Assembly: GCA_036504075.1 (NCBI GenBank)
Contig: DASXVX010000019.1
Span: 1-45,340 of the forward strand
DNA length: 45,340 nt
From: DASXVX01 sp036504075
GTDB lineage: Bacteria > Bacillota > Sulfobacillia > Symbiobacteriales > Symbiobacteriaceae
Direction of reading: 5' to 3'
The notes below the pieces were generated by a model. It saw nothing but the letters and a program-made list of their open reading frames with translations, had not been told where the DNA came from and searched no databases. Both the position numbers and the translations under genes were made by a program. Position 1 is the first letter of the stretch. Each line of letters starts with the position of its first letter. Positions 24,411-34,300 of the stretch are shown one piece after another.

Positions 24411-27400
24411 ATGAAGAAGACGATGCGCACCGTTGCCACAATGCTCATGATGGTGCTCTTGCTGCAGATGCTGCCATCCGGTTTGGGGTCGTCCTCCAGC
24501 GCTCAGGCGGGGAGTCCGTCCCCTTCCGGGACCCTGTTGCCCCGGGACAAATGGGTGGAAGATGAGAGCCTGCGTTCGGTGTATGCCCGCCAGTACAAGG
24601 CCGGCGACTACATGGTGGCGGAGGTCAGTGCTACGCCTATCCACTACAAGGATAAGAATGGGCGCTGGCAGCCGATTCAAACCGGGCTGTCGCAAGACGC
24701 GGGCGGGGATTACATAGGGGACCTGGGCAACTTCAAGGTGCATTTCTCGGCGAAGGCGCAGGGAAATCAGCTGCGCTATGACCTGCCAGGGGGCACTTCG
24801 GTCGTCATGGGTGTAGACGAGACCGACGACTCCCAGGGCCAGGGCGGCGGCCACAAGGCCACGTTCCAGCCTGCGGCGGAAGCCAACAAGATGCACTACA
24901 AGGACCGGGACGGCCGGATGGATTATGATTACGAGGCCAGTTCGACCGGGGTCAAGGAACTGATCACCCTGCATAAGTACACGGGCAAGACCGAATGGGT
25001 CTTCCCGGTCTCGCTGAACGGGGTGGAACTGCGCGATGCCGGGGACGGCGGGTATGCGCTGGTGGACAAGGCCACAGGGGAGACCCGGGCGACCATTCCG
25101 CCGGCGTTCGCTGAGGATGCGGACGGGAACCGGGCACCGAGCGTTCAGCTGACGGCGGTCGATTCGGCTGGCGGGCCGGCCTTGCGGCTGTCGGTGGACC
25201 GGGACTGGCTGGCGGCCACGGAGCGGAAGTTCCCGGTGACGATTGACCCGAGCCTCGTCTCTGCTCCACAGTCCGCCGATCTGTTGTATGGCACCATCGG
25301 AACCTCGTTCTCGGGCGCCGGTGGGCTCACAGTGGAAAACGACATGCTCTATCAGGCCCACGGGCTGGTGCGGTTTGATCTTTCCGGCGTACCCCGGGGT
25401 GCGTTCATTCAATCGGCAATTTTCAGTGCAACAGCCACTTCGTCCAATGGCCACGCTTCTCAGACGATTGGCATCTACGAAGTCACCCAGGCGTGGAATA
25501 CGAATTTCACCTGGACTTCTCCCATGGGAAGTGGGACCACCTGGCCTGCCGGTGGAGCCGTGGGAAGCACAAACTACGGTCAACTACTTCCTACCAATGC
25601 AGTGAATCTGACCAATCTGGTCCAGTCCTGGGTGAATGGGACCAAAGGAAACTACGGGGTGCTGGCGCAGAAGGACTATGACACATACAGCGGTAATACC
25701 AGTTGGAACCTGACGAATCCCACGCTGCAAGTCGTCTATGCGTTTGATGTCCTTTCGCCGACGGTGAGCCTTTCCGGAATAGCGGCTGGAGCATCGGTCA
25801 GCGCTCCCGTCACCGTTACTGCCACAGCGGTCGATACGGCACCGGGAGGAATCGGCCAGGTCCACGTGTTGGTCGACAGCTCGGTGGTTGGGACAAAGAC
25901 GAATCCCGCTTCCAGCGCAACTACTTTTACCGTAGACCCGCGGCAGTTCGCGGCCGGTCAGCACACCCTGACCGCTGTCGCGTATGACTTTGCCGGCAAC
26001 CGGGCCGTTTCAGCGCCCATCTCCTTCTTCACGACCGTCACGGAGGAACCCCGGAGCCTCACGGTTCAGCCGACGGCAACTGGCGCAACGTTAAGCTGGA
26101 CCGTGCCTGCCTCGGGGGCGGAGACCTACAACGTCTATCGCTCTCTGAGCCCCACCATGACCCCCGGCGTCTCAGACCGACTGGCCACGGGAATCACAGG
26201 TACCACGTACGTGGACAACTCCCTCACCGGCTCGAAAGCGGAGGCATACTCCTATGCCGTCACAGCGGTGAAAGCAGGCGTGGAAAGCCGCCCCGCGCTT
26301 GCGACGGCTTCATTCCCCTTTGCCCCGGGGCAACCCACGTACAACCCGTCGACAAAACTACTCACCTGGCTCGCCTCCTCGCGCACGGGTGTCACTTACA
26401 ACGTATATCGTGCCGATTCCAACTCGAACCAGGGGTTCACACGGATTACGACCGGCCTGACCGGCTTGCAGTACACGGACTCGCCGCCTATATCCGCCAC
26501 TGCCAATTGGATCTACCAGGTGACGGCCGTGGACGGCCCCAACGAGAGTTCCCGCTCGCCTGTCAGTGTGAATTCCGCGTCTTCTTCTTTGCCGGGGAGT
26601 GATCTTAAGGCGCAGGATCTGGGGCTTGGGTCTGTGCTTCTCACGTGGACGCCAGGCGGACAGGTAAGCATTGGCCGGGCGATCGACGATCAATATTGGG
26701 ACGGAATTACCTATTCCTGGGGCTTGTCCACGTCCGGCGGTTCTTATGTCGATTCAGGTCTGACCGGCGGCCAAATATATGTGTACCGCGTCTGTGGTGG
26801 GACTTGCTCGTCTTCCCGCGCAGCGGTGACGGTTACGGGTGGACCGCTTCCCGTCTCCAACCTCTCGGCGCAGCCGGCCACGGATCCGAACGCAACTGGT
26901 CAGACTAACCTGACCTGGACGCCTTCGGGCTCGCCGGGCGTTTCCTATTCGGTTTACCGGACCCAGGTAGCCAAGAACCCTGCGGCGCCACCGCCCATCT
27001 TCACACGTTCCTCCAACGCCTACAAACTGGATGGTACGCAGGTGGCGGCCAATGTTCCGCGGTTTGAGGCCGGCAAATACGGGCAGAGCGTGGGGATTGA
27101 GGAAGGTACTTCTAACCTGCTAAGCCTTAACCAGTCCAACGTCGAGACTGACACCAGCGGCTTCGCCCTCGGCTGGGCTTCAGACACCATGCAAAGGGAC
27201 ACCACCAGGGCATGGCAGGGCATGGCGAGTCTGAAGGTTACCCTTCTGCCTGCGTCGGGCGTTGACTATGTTCAAACATCCGGTGGTATCGGCTGTCTCG
27301 CACCCAACACAGTGTATACCGCCAGTGCTTACATATGGGCGGACCCAGGCGTAGGAGTGTCCCTTTACATCCAGGCTCTTGGTTTTGGACTGGGGAGCAC

Positions 27401-30014
27401 CACCGTCACCGGCAATGGCACTTGGCAGAGGGCCACGCTAACCTTTACGACAGGTTCCTCGATATGCAACTCCTGGATCTCCGTGTACAATTCCAGTGGG
27501 GCGCCTACGACATTCTGGTTGGATGGACTGCAACTTGAGGCAAAGGGGTTCGCTTCGCGGTGGATACCAGGAGGAACGACCCAGGCACGGGAGACGTTGT
27601 CCGTCCCCACCACCGGGATTCTGTCACCCGTGGCTGGAACCTGGGAGCAGTGGGTGTTGGTCAGCTCCGCATCCAAACAGCATGACCAGGGTCGAGTCTT
27701 TGACATCAACAACTCCGCAAACACGTGGGGCATTGCGCTCTGGTATAGCGGCGGTTCTTGGTTCGTGGAATCTCAAAAGGAATGGGGAGGAGTTAATTCG
27801 GCGGGGAGCGCTTCCGCCCAGTACACTCCAGACGGATGGCACCATTTTGCTGTTACCTGGACGCCCTCTGCGCTCAAGCTGTACATAGACGGGGTGGTGC
27901 GAAGCAGTATCACCAATCCCAGCTTGCCGACGGCATTTGGTTCCGCGTACGTCGGTTCAGACAGAACCGGCGCCTACAGTTTGAACACCGTTCACGACGA
28001 TGTTCGGATCTCTACGGTTGCCCGGACGGCTTCGGAAGTGGCAGCGGATTACAGCAGCGTCGTGCCGCTTCCGGCTGACGTTTCAACTCTTTGCAAATTC
28101 AATCTTGAGAATAACCTCGTTTTGCTTTCGTCGCCGACCATTTTCTCGGACGCAGACCGGATCGCCAGCGGACTTACGTCTGGCCTGTTTACCGATCCTG
28201 CCAACTTGGTCGCCAACTCCGGGTTTGATCAGGACCAGGACAACAACGGGGTTCCTGATCAGTGGAGCGCAGCAGCCCGCGGTGGCACCATCGATACGAC
28301 GACGGCAGAGTATGGCACCGCATCGGCGAAATTCGTCCGCGGCACCGGTGATCTTCCTTATACCCAGAGTCTGAGCCAGACCGTTCTGCTCCGCCAGGCA
28401 AGTGCGGCTCCGGTTACGCTAAGCGCTTGGAGCAAGGCCGCCGGCGTCGTAGGTGGGGCTGCCGGCGACTATGCGGCGACCGTCACACTTCAGGACGCGG
28501 GCGGAAGCACGGTCGGTACCCAGACTCTCTCTTTCAGCGCAGGCGCCCACGACTGGGAGTACCACGCTGCCACGCTGACACCCACAACTGCGGCGCAAAC
28601 CGCCATCGTCACTATTCAGCTAAACGGTGCGGCCACCGGCACGGCCTGGTTTGACGGTATCCAGTTGCAGCCCGGAACTGCGGCTACCAACTGGGTGGAA
28701 GGCCCCGTATTGCCTGGTGAGAGCTACCTGTATGATGTGGCCACGGTTCCTCCGAGTGGGCCTGCCGCCTTTTTGGTGGCGCCTCAAGTCACCGGTCAGC
28801 CCTGGACCCTCGTTCCGCCGAACGGTGACCCACCCGGCCTTGGTTTGGATTCCCGTTGGGCGTTTGCCAACTTGCCCATGCCTGGCGGTACGGCGTATGT
28901 AAACCTGAACACCGGCAACCTGGTCTTCACTGCCACCGATAGCGTTGTTCCCGGACCCAAACTGGCCCAGGTCTTCCGGCGAACATACAACAGCCAGGCT
29001 TCGGCGGCGTCTGGCCCGCTGGGAGCCCAGGGTTGGAACATCAACGTGATCCAGACCTTGACCCGGGACGTCAGCACCGGAGACGTGACGCTGACCGAAG
29101 GCGACGGGACGCGTCTGCGTTTTACGCACAATGCCGACGGAACATACACGGCACCGCCGTCGGTCTGGATGACGTTCCAGCCGGATACGGGGACCTACGC
29201 CTGGAAGATTACCCGCCGGGATGGAATGGTGTACGAGTTTGACGGCAGCGGGCGCATGCTGCTCCTGAGCGAATCCAACGGTAACGTCAACGGTAACGCC
29301 AACGGTAACGCCATTGTTTACAGCTATGATGCCAATGGCAGGCTGGCTGCCGTAAGTGGTCCGGCCACGCGCCAGGCGACCATCGATTACGATGGGGCGG
29401 GCCGCATCCAGGCAATCCACGATGCGGCAGGCCGGACATCGGCGTATGCCTATGACTCGAACGGGCGTCTGCTCAGCATGACGGACCCGCTGCAGTTGGC
29501 TGTCACCTATACGTATGACGCCAACGGCCGTCTCTCGGCCGTGACCGATGCCGCCGGTCGGAGCGTCAACCTGACGTACGACGGGGCCGGCAGGGTCGCA
29601 ACTTATGGCTGGCAGGGGATCACGGGGACCACGCAGTTTGCCTATTCGCAGGTGCAGGGGCTGCTTCAGACCACGGTTACGGACCCGTTGAACCATAGTT
29701 CGCGGTACGTCACAAATCGGACTGGCAATCTGATGGCGGTTTACGATGCGAAGGGCGGTCTCACGAGCTACCAATACGATACGAATGAACGAATGATCAA
29801 GATGGTCACTTCGCGTGGCCTGGTCACCAGCATTGCCTACGAGGGCGATACGCCGCGGATCTTGACCGTCACCCATTGGACACCCGATCAGGTTGTGACG
29901 ACATACTCACAATACTCTCCGTACGACCAGCCGCGTCTGGTCGTGGACGCGATGGGCACTCAGGCCTTGTTCGAGTACGACGGGGCCGGGAATCTCTTGA
30001 AGCGGACGGATTGA
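24411..30014 (+). CDS. Giant secreted RHS/YD-repeat protein, part before the in-frame TGA
   Basis: Start ATG 24411 has GGGAGGG seven bases upstream. A signal peptide (TVATMLMMVLLLQMLPSGLG, cut near AQAG) shows export. Domains in order: a WapA-like N-terminal region (to about 285); a DNRLRE-like beta domain (about 287-443); fibronectin-type and Ig-like units (about 445-860); a LamG/concanavalin-like domain (about 1060-1216); a CBM-like domain (NLVANSGFDQDQDNNGVPDQW, about 1260-1426); an RHS entry domain from about 1490; then YD repeats such as YDANGRLSAVTDAAGR. Translation ends at TGA, codon 1868, in the middle of the YD shell. The same frame stays open for another 970 codons, so the full gene would be 24411-32927 (2838 residues). 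Wall-associated and toxin-delivering RHS proteins act outside the cell. Whether the stop is a mutation, readthrough or a sequencing error is unknown. Confidence 0.85.
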   Translation: MKKTMRTVATMLMMVLLLQMLPSGLGSSSSAQAGSPSPSGTLLPRDKWVEDESLRSVYARQYKAGDYMVAEVSATPIHYKDKNGRWQPIQTGLSQDAGGDYIGDLGNFKVHFSAKAQGNQLRYDLPGGTSVVMGVDETDDSQGQGGGHKATFQPAAEANKMHYKDRDGRMDYDYEASSTGVKELITLHKYTGKTEWVFPVSLNGVELRDAGDGGYALVDKATGETRATIPPAFAEDADGNRAPSVQLTAVDSAGGPALRLSVDRDWLAATERKFPVTIDPSLVSAPQSADLLYGTIGTSFSGAGGLTVENDMLYQAHGLVRFDLSGVPRGAFIQSAIFSATATSSNGHASQTIGIYEVTQAWNTNFTWTSPMGSGTTWPAGGAVGSTNYGQLLPTNAVNLTNLVQSWVNGTKGNYGVLAQKDYDTYSGNTSWNLTNPTLQVVYAFDVLSPTVSLSGIAAGASVSAPVTVTATAVDTAPGGIGQVHVLVDSSVVGTKTNPASSATTFTVDPRQFAAGQHTLTAVAYDFAGNRAVSAPISFFTTVTEEPRSLTVQPTATGATLSWTVPASGAETYNVYRSLSPTMTPGVSDRLATGITGTTYVDNSLTGSKAEAYSYAVTAVKAGVESRPALATASFPFAPGQPTYNPSTKLLTWLASSRTGVTYNVYRADSNSNQGFTRITTGLTGLQYTDSPPISATANWIYQVTAVDGPNESSRSPVSVNSASSSLPGSDLKAQDLGLGSVLLTWTPGGQVSIGRAIDDQYWDGITYSWGLSTSGGSYVDSGLTGGQIYVYRVCGGTCSSSRAAVTVTGGPLPVSNLSAQPATDPNATGQTNLTWTPSGSPGVSYSVYRTQVAKNPAAPPPIFTRSSNAYKLDGTQVAANVPRFEAGKYGQSVGIEEGTSNLLSLNQSNVETDTSGFALGWASDTMQRDTTRAWQGMASLKVTLLPASGVDYVQTSGGIGCLAPNTVYTASAYIWADPGVGVSLYIQALGFGLGSTTVTGNGTWQRATLTFTTGSSICNSWISVYNSSGAPTTFWLDGLQLEAKGFASRWIPGGTTQARETLSVPTTGILSPVAGTWEQWVLVSSASKQHDQGRVFDINNSANTWGIALWYSGGSWFVESQKEWGGVNSAGSASAQYTPDGWHHFAVTWTPSALKLYIDGVVRSSITNPSLPTAFGSAYVGSDRTGAYSLNTVHDDVRISTVARTASEVAADYSSVVPLPADVSTLCKFNLENNLVLLSSPTIFSDADRIASGLTSGLFTDPANLVANSGFDQDQDNNGVPDQWSAAARGGTIDTTTAEYGTASAKFVRGTGDLPYTQSLSQTVLLRQASAAPVTLSAWSKAAGVVGGAAGDYAATVTLQDAGGSTVGTQTLSFSAGAHDWEYHAATLTPTTAAQTAIVTIQLNGAATGTAWFDGIQLQPGTAATNWVEGPVLPGESYLYDVATVPPSGPAAFLVAPQVTGQPWTLVPPNGDPPGLGLDSRWAFANLPMPGGTAYVNLNTGNLVFTATDSVVPGPKLAQVFRRTYNSQASAASGPLGAQGWNINVIQTLTRDVSTGDVTLTEGDGTRLRFTHNADGTYTAPPSVWMTFQPDTGTYAWKITRRDGMVYEFDGSGRMLLLSESNGNVNGNANGNAIVYSYDANGRLAAVSGPATRQATIDYDGAGRIQAIHDAAGRTSAYAYDSNGRLLSMTDPLQLAVTYTYDANGRLSAVTDAAGRSVNLTYDGAGRVATYGWQGITGTTQFAYSQVQGLLQTTVTDPLNHSSRYVTNRTGNLMAVYDAKGGLTSYQYDTNERMIKMVTSRGLVTSIAYEGDTPRILTVTHWTPDQVVTTYSQYSPYDQPRLVVDAMGTQALFEYDGAGNLLKRTD
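29276..29311 (+). repeat. Three 12-bp tandem repeats in the RHS gene
   Basis: The unit CAACGGTAACGC (T at the end of the first) occurs three times in a row and encodes NGNVNGNANGNA. The period is a multiple of three, so slippage would change length by four residues without a frameshift. It lies between the entry domain and the YD-repeat shell. Confidence 0.8.
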
Positions 30015-30065
30015 TATGGCTCACCGCTGGCGAGTACGACCACGTACACGTATGATGCCAACGGC

Positions 30066-32927
30066 ATGCCGGCTACCATGACTGATGCGCTTAGCAACAC
30101 CACCGGCTACACGGTGGACAATCTTGGCCAGGTCACCGTCATTACTAATCCAGTCGGCGGTCAGACGACCATGACCTACGATGCTGCGGGGAATCTGGCC
30201 TCCGCAACCGACCCCAACCACAACCAGACCCAGACGCAATATGACGCCCTGGGGCGTCAGACCAAGGTCACTTATCCGGACGGGGGCGTTGCCACTTACG
30301 CATATGATCGCTCAGGGCTCCTCACGGAGGAAGTGAAACCAGGAAATGTCCGGACGACGTATGCATACGACCAGGCAGGACGGCTGGTCGGGCAGACAGA
30401 TAACCTGGGTGCCACCACACGCTTCGTTTACGACCAGGCGGGTAACCAGATTCTGACTTTCCTGCCCAATGGTTCTCTCGGCCGCCAGGACTATGACGAA
30501 TTGGGGCGCACCATCCGTAGCTACGATGGAGTCAACTTGAATCCGGACGGGACTCCCATCGCCGGTGCCCGCTTCACCCAGAGCGGCTATGACGTGGTCG
30601 GAAATCTGACGTCCATTCAACTTCCCAACGGTTATACGGCCACGGCCACGTATGACCTGGCAAATCGGGTGACCAAGGTGACGGAACCACCTGCCACCAC
30701 CTCATACACGTACGACCTCCTCGGTCGAAAGCTGACCCTCCAAGATGGCAAGGGCAACTGGACGCGCTATGCGTATGACGGGTTGGGGCGGCTGGTCCAG
30801 GTGCACGATGCCTTGAACCTGACTTTTGGTCAGCCCATTACGGGGGCTCTGTTCACCAGTTACGAGTATGACAAGCTGGGACATCAGACGGCGGTGACGG
30901 ATCCACTGGGCAGTACAACCAGAACCGTTTACAACCCAATGGGGCTTCCGATCCAGGTCACTGATCCGCTGGGGCAAGTGACGGTAGTGAATTATGATTC
31001 CGCCGGCCGCCCCGTCAGCACGCTGGATCGAAATGGCAACCTTACCATGTATGAATTCGATCCGATGGGGCGTCAGACAGCCATCCGCTATCAGGATGAC
31101 TGCAGCGGGACGAAGTTTGCGTACGATGCTGCCGGTCGCCGCACCTCTGCGACCTGTTCCTGTGGTACAACCTACTACCAGTACGATGGCGTTGGGCGGC
31201 TGATCAAAGAAGCTACGCCGAACGGGAGTATCGAGTATGAATATGATGCTGCCGGCCTGCGCACCGCTGTGAAACTCGCGGAAGGTAAAACCACTTACCA
31301 GTATGACCGGGCGAACCGGCTCACACAGATGACTGACTTCGGCGGCAGCACGACTGTCTTGAACTACGCTGTCACCGGTGAACTGGCACAGATCAATTAC
31401 CCGAACAACGAGAACGAGCAGATTACCACGGATCCGTGGACCAACCGGACTACTGGTCGCAGCTTTTTGTACCAGAATGTCGGAGGGTCGACTACTCTGC
31501 AGACAATGGGTTACAAGTACGATGTGGTCGGAAACATCACTTCCATCACGAATTCCTATGATTATCCGGCAGTTGTTAATTATCAATACGACGCGCTCAA
31601 CCGGTTGGTGTCGGATGGCACGTCCGCGCATGCCTACGATGCCGCTGGCAACCGAACCAGCGCCGGAACCGTGACATACCAGTACGGCAAGGGCAGTCTG
31701 TTGCTCTCGAGCACTTCGGGAACCGCTGTCACACTGTACAGCTATGACGGAGAAGGCCACCTGATCCAGGTAAGCAAGCCGGACGGAACTGCTGATCGCT
31801 ATACCTACAACAGCAGGGGTTTGTTGACCAGGGTGCAGCAGGGAAACACCTATACGTACAATGCCTACGATCCTGACGGTCGGCGAACTTCCCGGCGAGT
31901 TACGACGGTCAGCAGTGGGGCGCAGGAGGTCGTCTCCAGCTCAATCAACTACCAGTATGACGGAATCCGGGTTGTCGCAATTCGGGACACTGACAACGGG
32001 TTACGCGAGGCATACGCCCGCATGGCGGATGGTCGTCTGGCCACTTGGTACGCCCCTGGACAAATTGCGGGAGACAAGGGCTGGTTCGTACTTGATCACC
32101 TGGGCAGCGTTTTGAAGACCCGCGGCCTATTCAAGACGATTGACACCAACACGTTTGATGCTTTTGGCAATGGCGGAGGTACCAGCAATGGTATCAACGA
32201 ATTGAAGTTTACGGGGGCTCCTACGGACAGTTCCGGCTTGGTCCACCTCAACGCCCGGTTCTACAATCCCTCTATTGGCCGGTTCATGACGCAGGATACG
32301 TGGAAGGGTAACCCGTGGCAGCCTTGGACGCAGAATCTGTACACGTACGTCGGCAATAACCCGGTGAATTATGTGGACCCGACTGGGCACTTTGCTTTCG
32401 CCATTCCTGCTTTGTATTGGGGAGCAGGCGCTCTTCTGGGGGCGGCAGGAATCTCGGTTACGCCGTGGGGACAAGAGAAACTGGGCGAGTTCGGCGAATG
32501 GCTAGGATCTATGTGGGCAGCCAAGACAGCGATTGACGTAACAAGTGTCGACAGTCTCAAGAAGGCCATCGAGACGGATTACTACACAGTTAACGCTTCG
32601 ATTTTTCGCAGATTTCAAAACGACTGCAACAGCCACGGACAGGCGGTCGGCGCTAACCCAAATGGTGGCAGGTGCACTGCGGAACAGGCTGCGAAGTTCA
32701 TAGCGGGAGCTGTCTTGAACGCAGCTACGGCTATGAAGGAGGAGGCGGGCACTATCCTCGAATACACCTACCAGCAGGGAGCGAAGATGACCGCCTATAT
32801 TTACAACGGCTTTGTGACGGTGAAGGACGCTGCTGGCGTAATTACCGGGTACTGGGAATTTGATGCAGCTAAGATGGCTGACATCACAAGGGATGGGTAC
32901 ACCATCATCAAAGGCACTTATCCCTAA
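30066..32927 (+). CDS. RHS/YD-repeat protein, part after the TGA, with C-terminal toxin-like domain
   Basis: This is the continuation, in the same frame, of the RHS gene after the TGA at 30012-30014. The 17 codons before ATG 30066 already encode YD-repeat sequence (TTTYTYDANG), and no ribosome site precedes the ATG, so independent translation is unlikely. It contains about twenty YD repeats, then the RHS hallmark FYNPSIGRFMTQD and NPVNYVDPTGH ending near 32390. The last 178 residues form a unique domain: a hydrophobic stretch (AFAIPALYWGAGALLGAAGI), then a helical part with AIETDYYTVNASIFRRFQND and a predicted beta tail (GYWEFDAAKMADITRDGYTI). By position this is a polymorphic toxin module; its activity is not recognised. 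The base composition becomes visibly more AT-rich here. Confidence 0.8.
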   Translation: MPATMTDALSNTTGYTVDNLGQVTVITNPVGGQTTMTYDAAGNLASATDPNHNQTQTQYDALGRQTKVTYPDGGVATYAYDRSGLLTEEVKPGNVRTTYAYDQAGRLVGQTDNLGATTRFVYDQAGNQILTFLPNGSLGRQDYDELGRTIRSYDGVNLNPDGTPIAGARFTQSGYDVVGNLTSIQLPNGYTATATYDLANRVTKVTEPPATTSYTYDLLGRKLTLQDGKGNWTRYAYDGLGRLVQVHDALNLTFGQPITGALFTSYEYDKLGHQTAVTDPLGSTTRTVYNPMGLPIQVTDPLGQVTVVNYDSAGRPVSTLDRNGNLTMYEFDPMGRQTAIRYQDDCSGTKFAYDAAGRRTSATCSCGTTYYQYDGVGRLIKEATPNGSIEYEYDAAGLRTAVKLAEGKTTYQYDRANRLTQMTDFGGSTTVLNYAVTGELAQINYPNNENEQITTDPWTNRTTGRSFLYQNVGGSTTLQTMGYKYDVVGNITSITNSYDYPAVVNYQYDALNRLVSDGTSAHAYDAAGNRTSAGTVTYQYGKGSLLLSSTSGTAVTLYSYDGEGHLIQVSKPDGTADRYTYNSRGLLTRVQQGNTYTYNAYDPDGRRTSRRVTTVSSGAQEVVSSSINYQYDGIRVVAIRDTDNGLREAYARMADGRLATWYAPGQIAGDKGWFVLDHLGSVLKTRGLFKTIDTNTFDAFGNGGGTSNGINELKFTGAPTDSSGLVHLNARFYNPSIGRFMTQDTWKGNPWQPWTQNLYTYVGNNPVNYVDPTGHFAFAIPALYWGAGALLGAAGISVTPWGQEKLGEFGEWLGSMWAAKTAIDVTSVDSLKKAIETDYYTVNASIFRRFQNDCNSHGQAVGANPNGGRCTAEQAAKFIAGAVLNAATAMKEEAGTILEYTYQQGAKMTAYIYNGFVTVKDAAGVITGYWEFDAAKMADITRDGYTIIKGTYP

Positions 32928-32945
32928 TTGGAGGTTTACCAGTCC

Positions 32946-33479
32946 ATGAATACTCACATGTTGCCTGTATACACGGCCAGAATCCTGGACGTGGTCGACT
33001 GGAGCCCAGCTGGGTGGTGCAACCTGATCCTGCTTTTCAGGGAGATTGCGGTACCGTTGGTCGTTGACGTGTTTTGTGTTGCTCGTGATCCAAAGCAGGT
33101 ATATCCACCGAATACTGTGATTGCATTCACACTCGATTGCGCTGCCCTTACCGTTTGCCCTTCTACAGAAAGGGCTAGGATAGACCACACTTGGGCATTA
33201 GCCTTTGAAGGTGTCACTGATGAAGACTACCCCCTGGTTCCTGTGAGTTCTTACAGCCTGTACGGAACTGTGGTTCAATGTGACACACGAAACATGATTT
33301 TGGACGGTGGACTGGTCCTGGAGGTCCGTCCACCGCATGGACAGAGCTTCGCCGCATATGAATGCGGGAACATGGTCTGCGTTACTGGTAAGCTTGGAAT
33401 CACTCTCGCAGACGCAAACCAATTCGATGGGCCTCCTCCCACCTTGATTCGCCGACGTCCCACAGGGAAATCGGGCTAG
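32946..33479 (+). CDS. Putative RHS immunity protein (unknown)
   Basis: A 177-residue protein with no recognised family and no signal peptide. It starts 18 bases after the RHS stop codon, with GGAGG eleven bases before ATG 32946. It looks like a compact beta-rich cytosolic protein (PVYTARILDVVDWSPAGW; LYGTVVQCDTRNMILDGGLVLEV; ECGNMVCVTGKLGITLAD) with six or more cysteines. Its AT-richer composition matches the RHS C-terminal domain and differs from the rest of the window. Position directly after an RHS variable C-terminus, same strand, and a terminator shortly after are the standard arrangement for an immunity gene. The function is inferred from position only. Confidence 0.6.
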   Translation: MNTHMLPVYTARILDVVDWSPAGWCNLILLFREIAVPLVVDVFCVARDPKQVYPPNTVIAFTLDCAALTVCPSTERARIDHTWALAFEGVTDEDYPLVPVSSYSLYGTVVQCDTRNMILDGGLVLEVRPPHGQSFAAYECGNMVCVTGKLGITLADANQFDGPPPTLIRRRPTGKSG

Positions 33480-33490
33480 GTTACTTGTCT

Positions 33491-33535
33491 TCTAAGACAA
33501 TGCACGCTTCATCCTCTAAGACAATGCACGCTTCA
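33491..33535 (+). repeat. Duplicated 21-bp sequence after the putative immunity gene
   Basis: TCTAAGACAATGCACGCTTCA occurs at 33491-33511 and again at 33515-33535 (period 24). Only two copies are present, 12 bases after the stop codon. It could be a replication-slippage product or a recombination scar at the end of the toxin/immunity module. Confidence 0.75.
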
Positions 33536-33595
33536 CAAAGCGCCAATGTCTGAAGCATTTGCAGTGGTACCGCCAATCGAATGAAACACGGTCGC

Positions 33596-33637
33596 TGGCG
33601 TGAGGCTCTTTCCGGGTCTCACGCCAACTTTTTCTTT
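33596..33637 (+). terminator. Intrinsic terminator after the RHS/immunity genes
   Basis: TGGCGTGAG (33596-33604) pairs with CTCACGCCA (33618-33626), followed by ACTTTTTCTTT. The stem is perfect and the T-tract good, so this should end the 22300-33479 transcription unit. Confidence 0.85.
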
Positions 33638-33725
33638 GGTGAGGCCCGGAGGCAGGCCTGGTGCGGTGCGTGGGACCAGGTTAGGGCGTTTCTGCTTTAC
33701 TTGGCTGCTTGGAAATGCCAGCTTC

Positions 33726-33875
33726 GGGTCAGCCGCCTGTCAGCCGCTGCAAACAGCTCAAAATGGGCGGGCGCGTGCATTTGAGCAGTCGGTCATGGGT
33801 GCTCTTGCTCAGAATATCTCTTTTGCTGCTGCCGGGGACTGCATTGCCTCTTCAACCTGGCCCGGATTCACCTTG
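33726..33875 (-). pseudogene. Remnant of a paralogue of the 20053-20742 gene
   Basis: The sequence matches codons near the middle and start of the unknown gene at 20053-20742 (CAGCTCAAAATGGGCGGGCG; GTCGGTCATGGGTGCTCTTG; CTCTTCAACCTG). An internal piece equivalent to 20551-20634 is missing, and everything corresponding to 20726-20833, including the start codon, ribosome site, promoter and palindrome, is deleted. The C-terminal half is absent. It cannot be expressed. Confidence 0.85.
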
Positions 33876-34300
33876 CCGATTTTATCGTTAATCAGATCGC
33901 ATGTGATCAGAAATGCGAATGCCACGGAGTGGCCAAAGGTGCCGGCAGAACGTGAGGCGACGTAAAGTCGCTCGGGACATGTTCATAAAGACGCGGGATA
34001 GACGCACAAGGAACGCATTGGTGTAGAGTGAGTTGTGTGCAAAGGACCCGTCAGGGCAAAGAGCCACTTGAGCCAGAAGCTCGGGAGGCGCACTGGCAGT
34101 AGGGATTGGGAGTGCCTTCCCCTCGGAGTGGGAGAATCCGTGGTAGCCACCGGTTTGCCAAAAGACCAGGTTCAGCCGGAACGGAGCGGAACGCTTCGGC
34201 ACGGGTACAGCCGGCGCAATGCAGACCGCCCCCGGCGGCCGGTGGCCGCAAGGGGCGTGGGTGAAGGGCTGCAGGGTTTAGCAAGACTCGCGGTAGGGAA

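Noticed and set aside
30000..30066. Frameshift in the RHS gene
   Set aside because: Both halves are in the same frame; the break is a single TGA codon, not an insertion or deletion.
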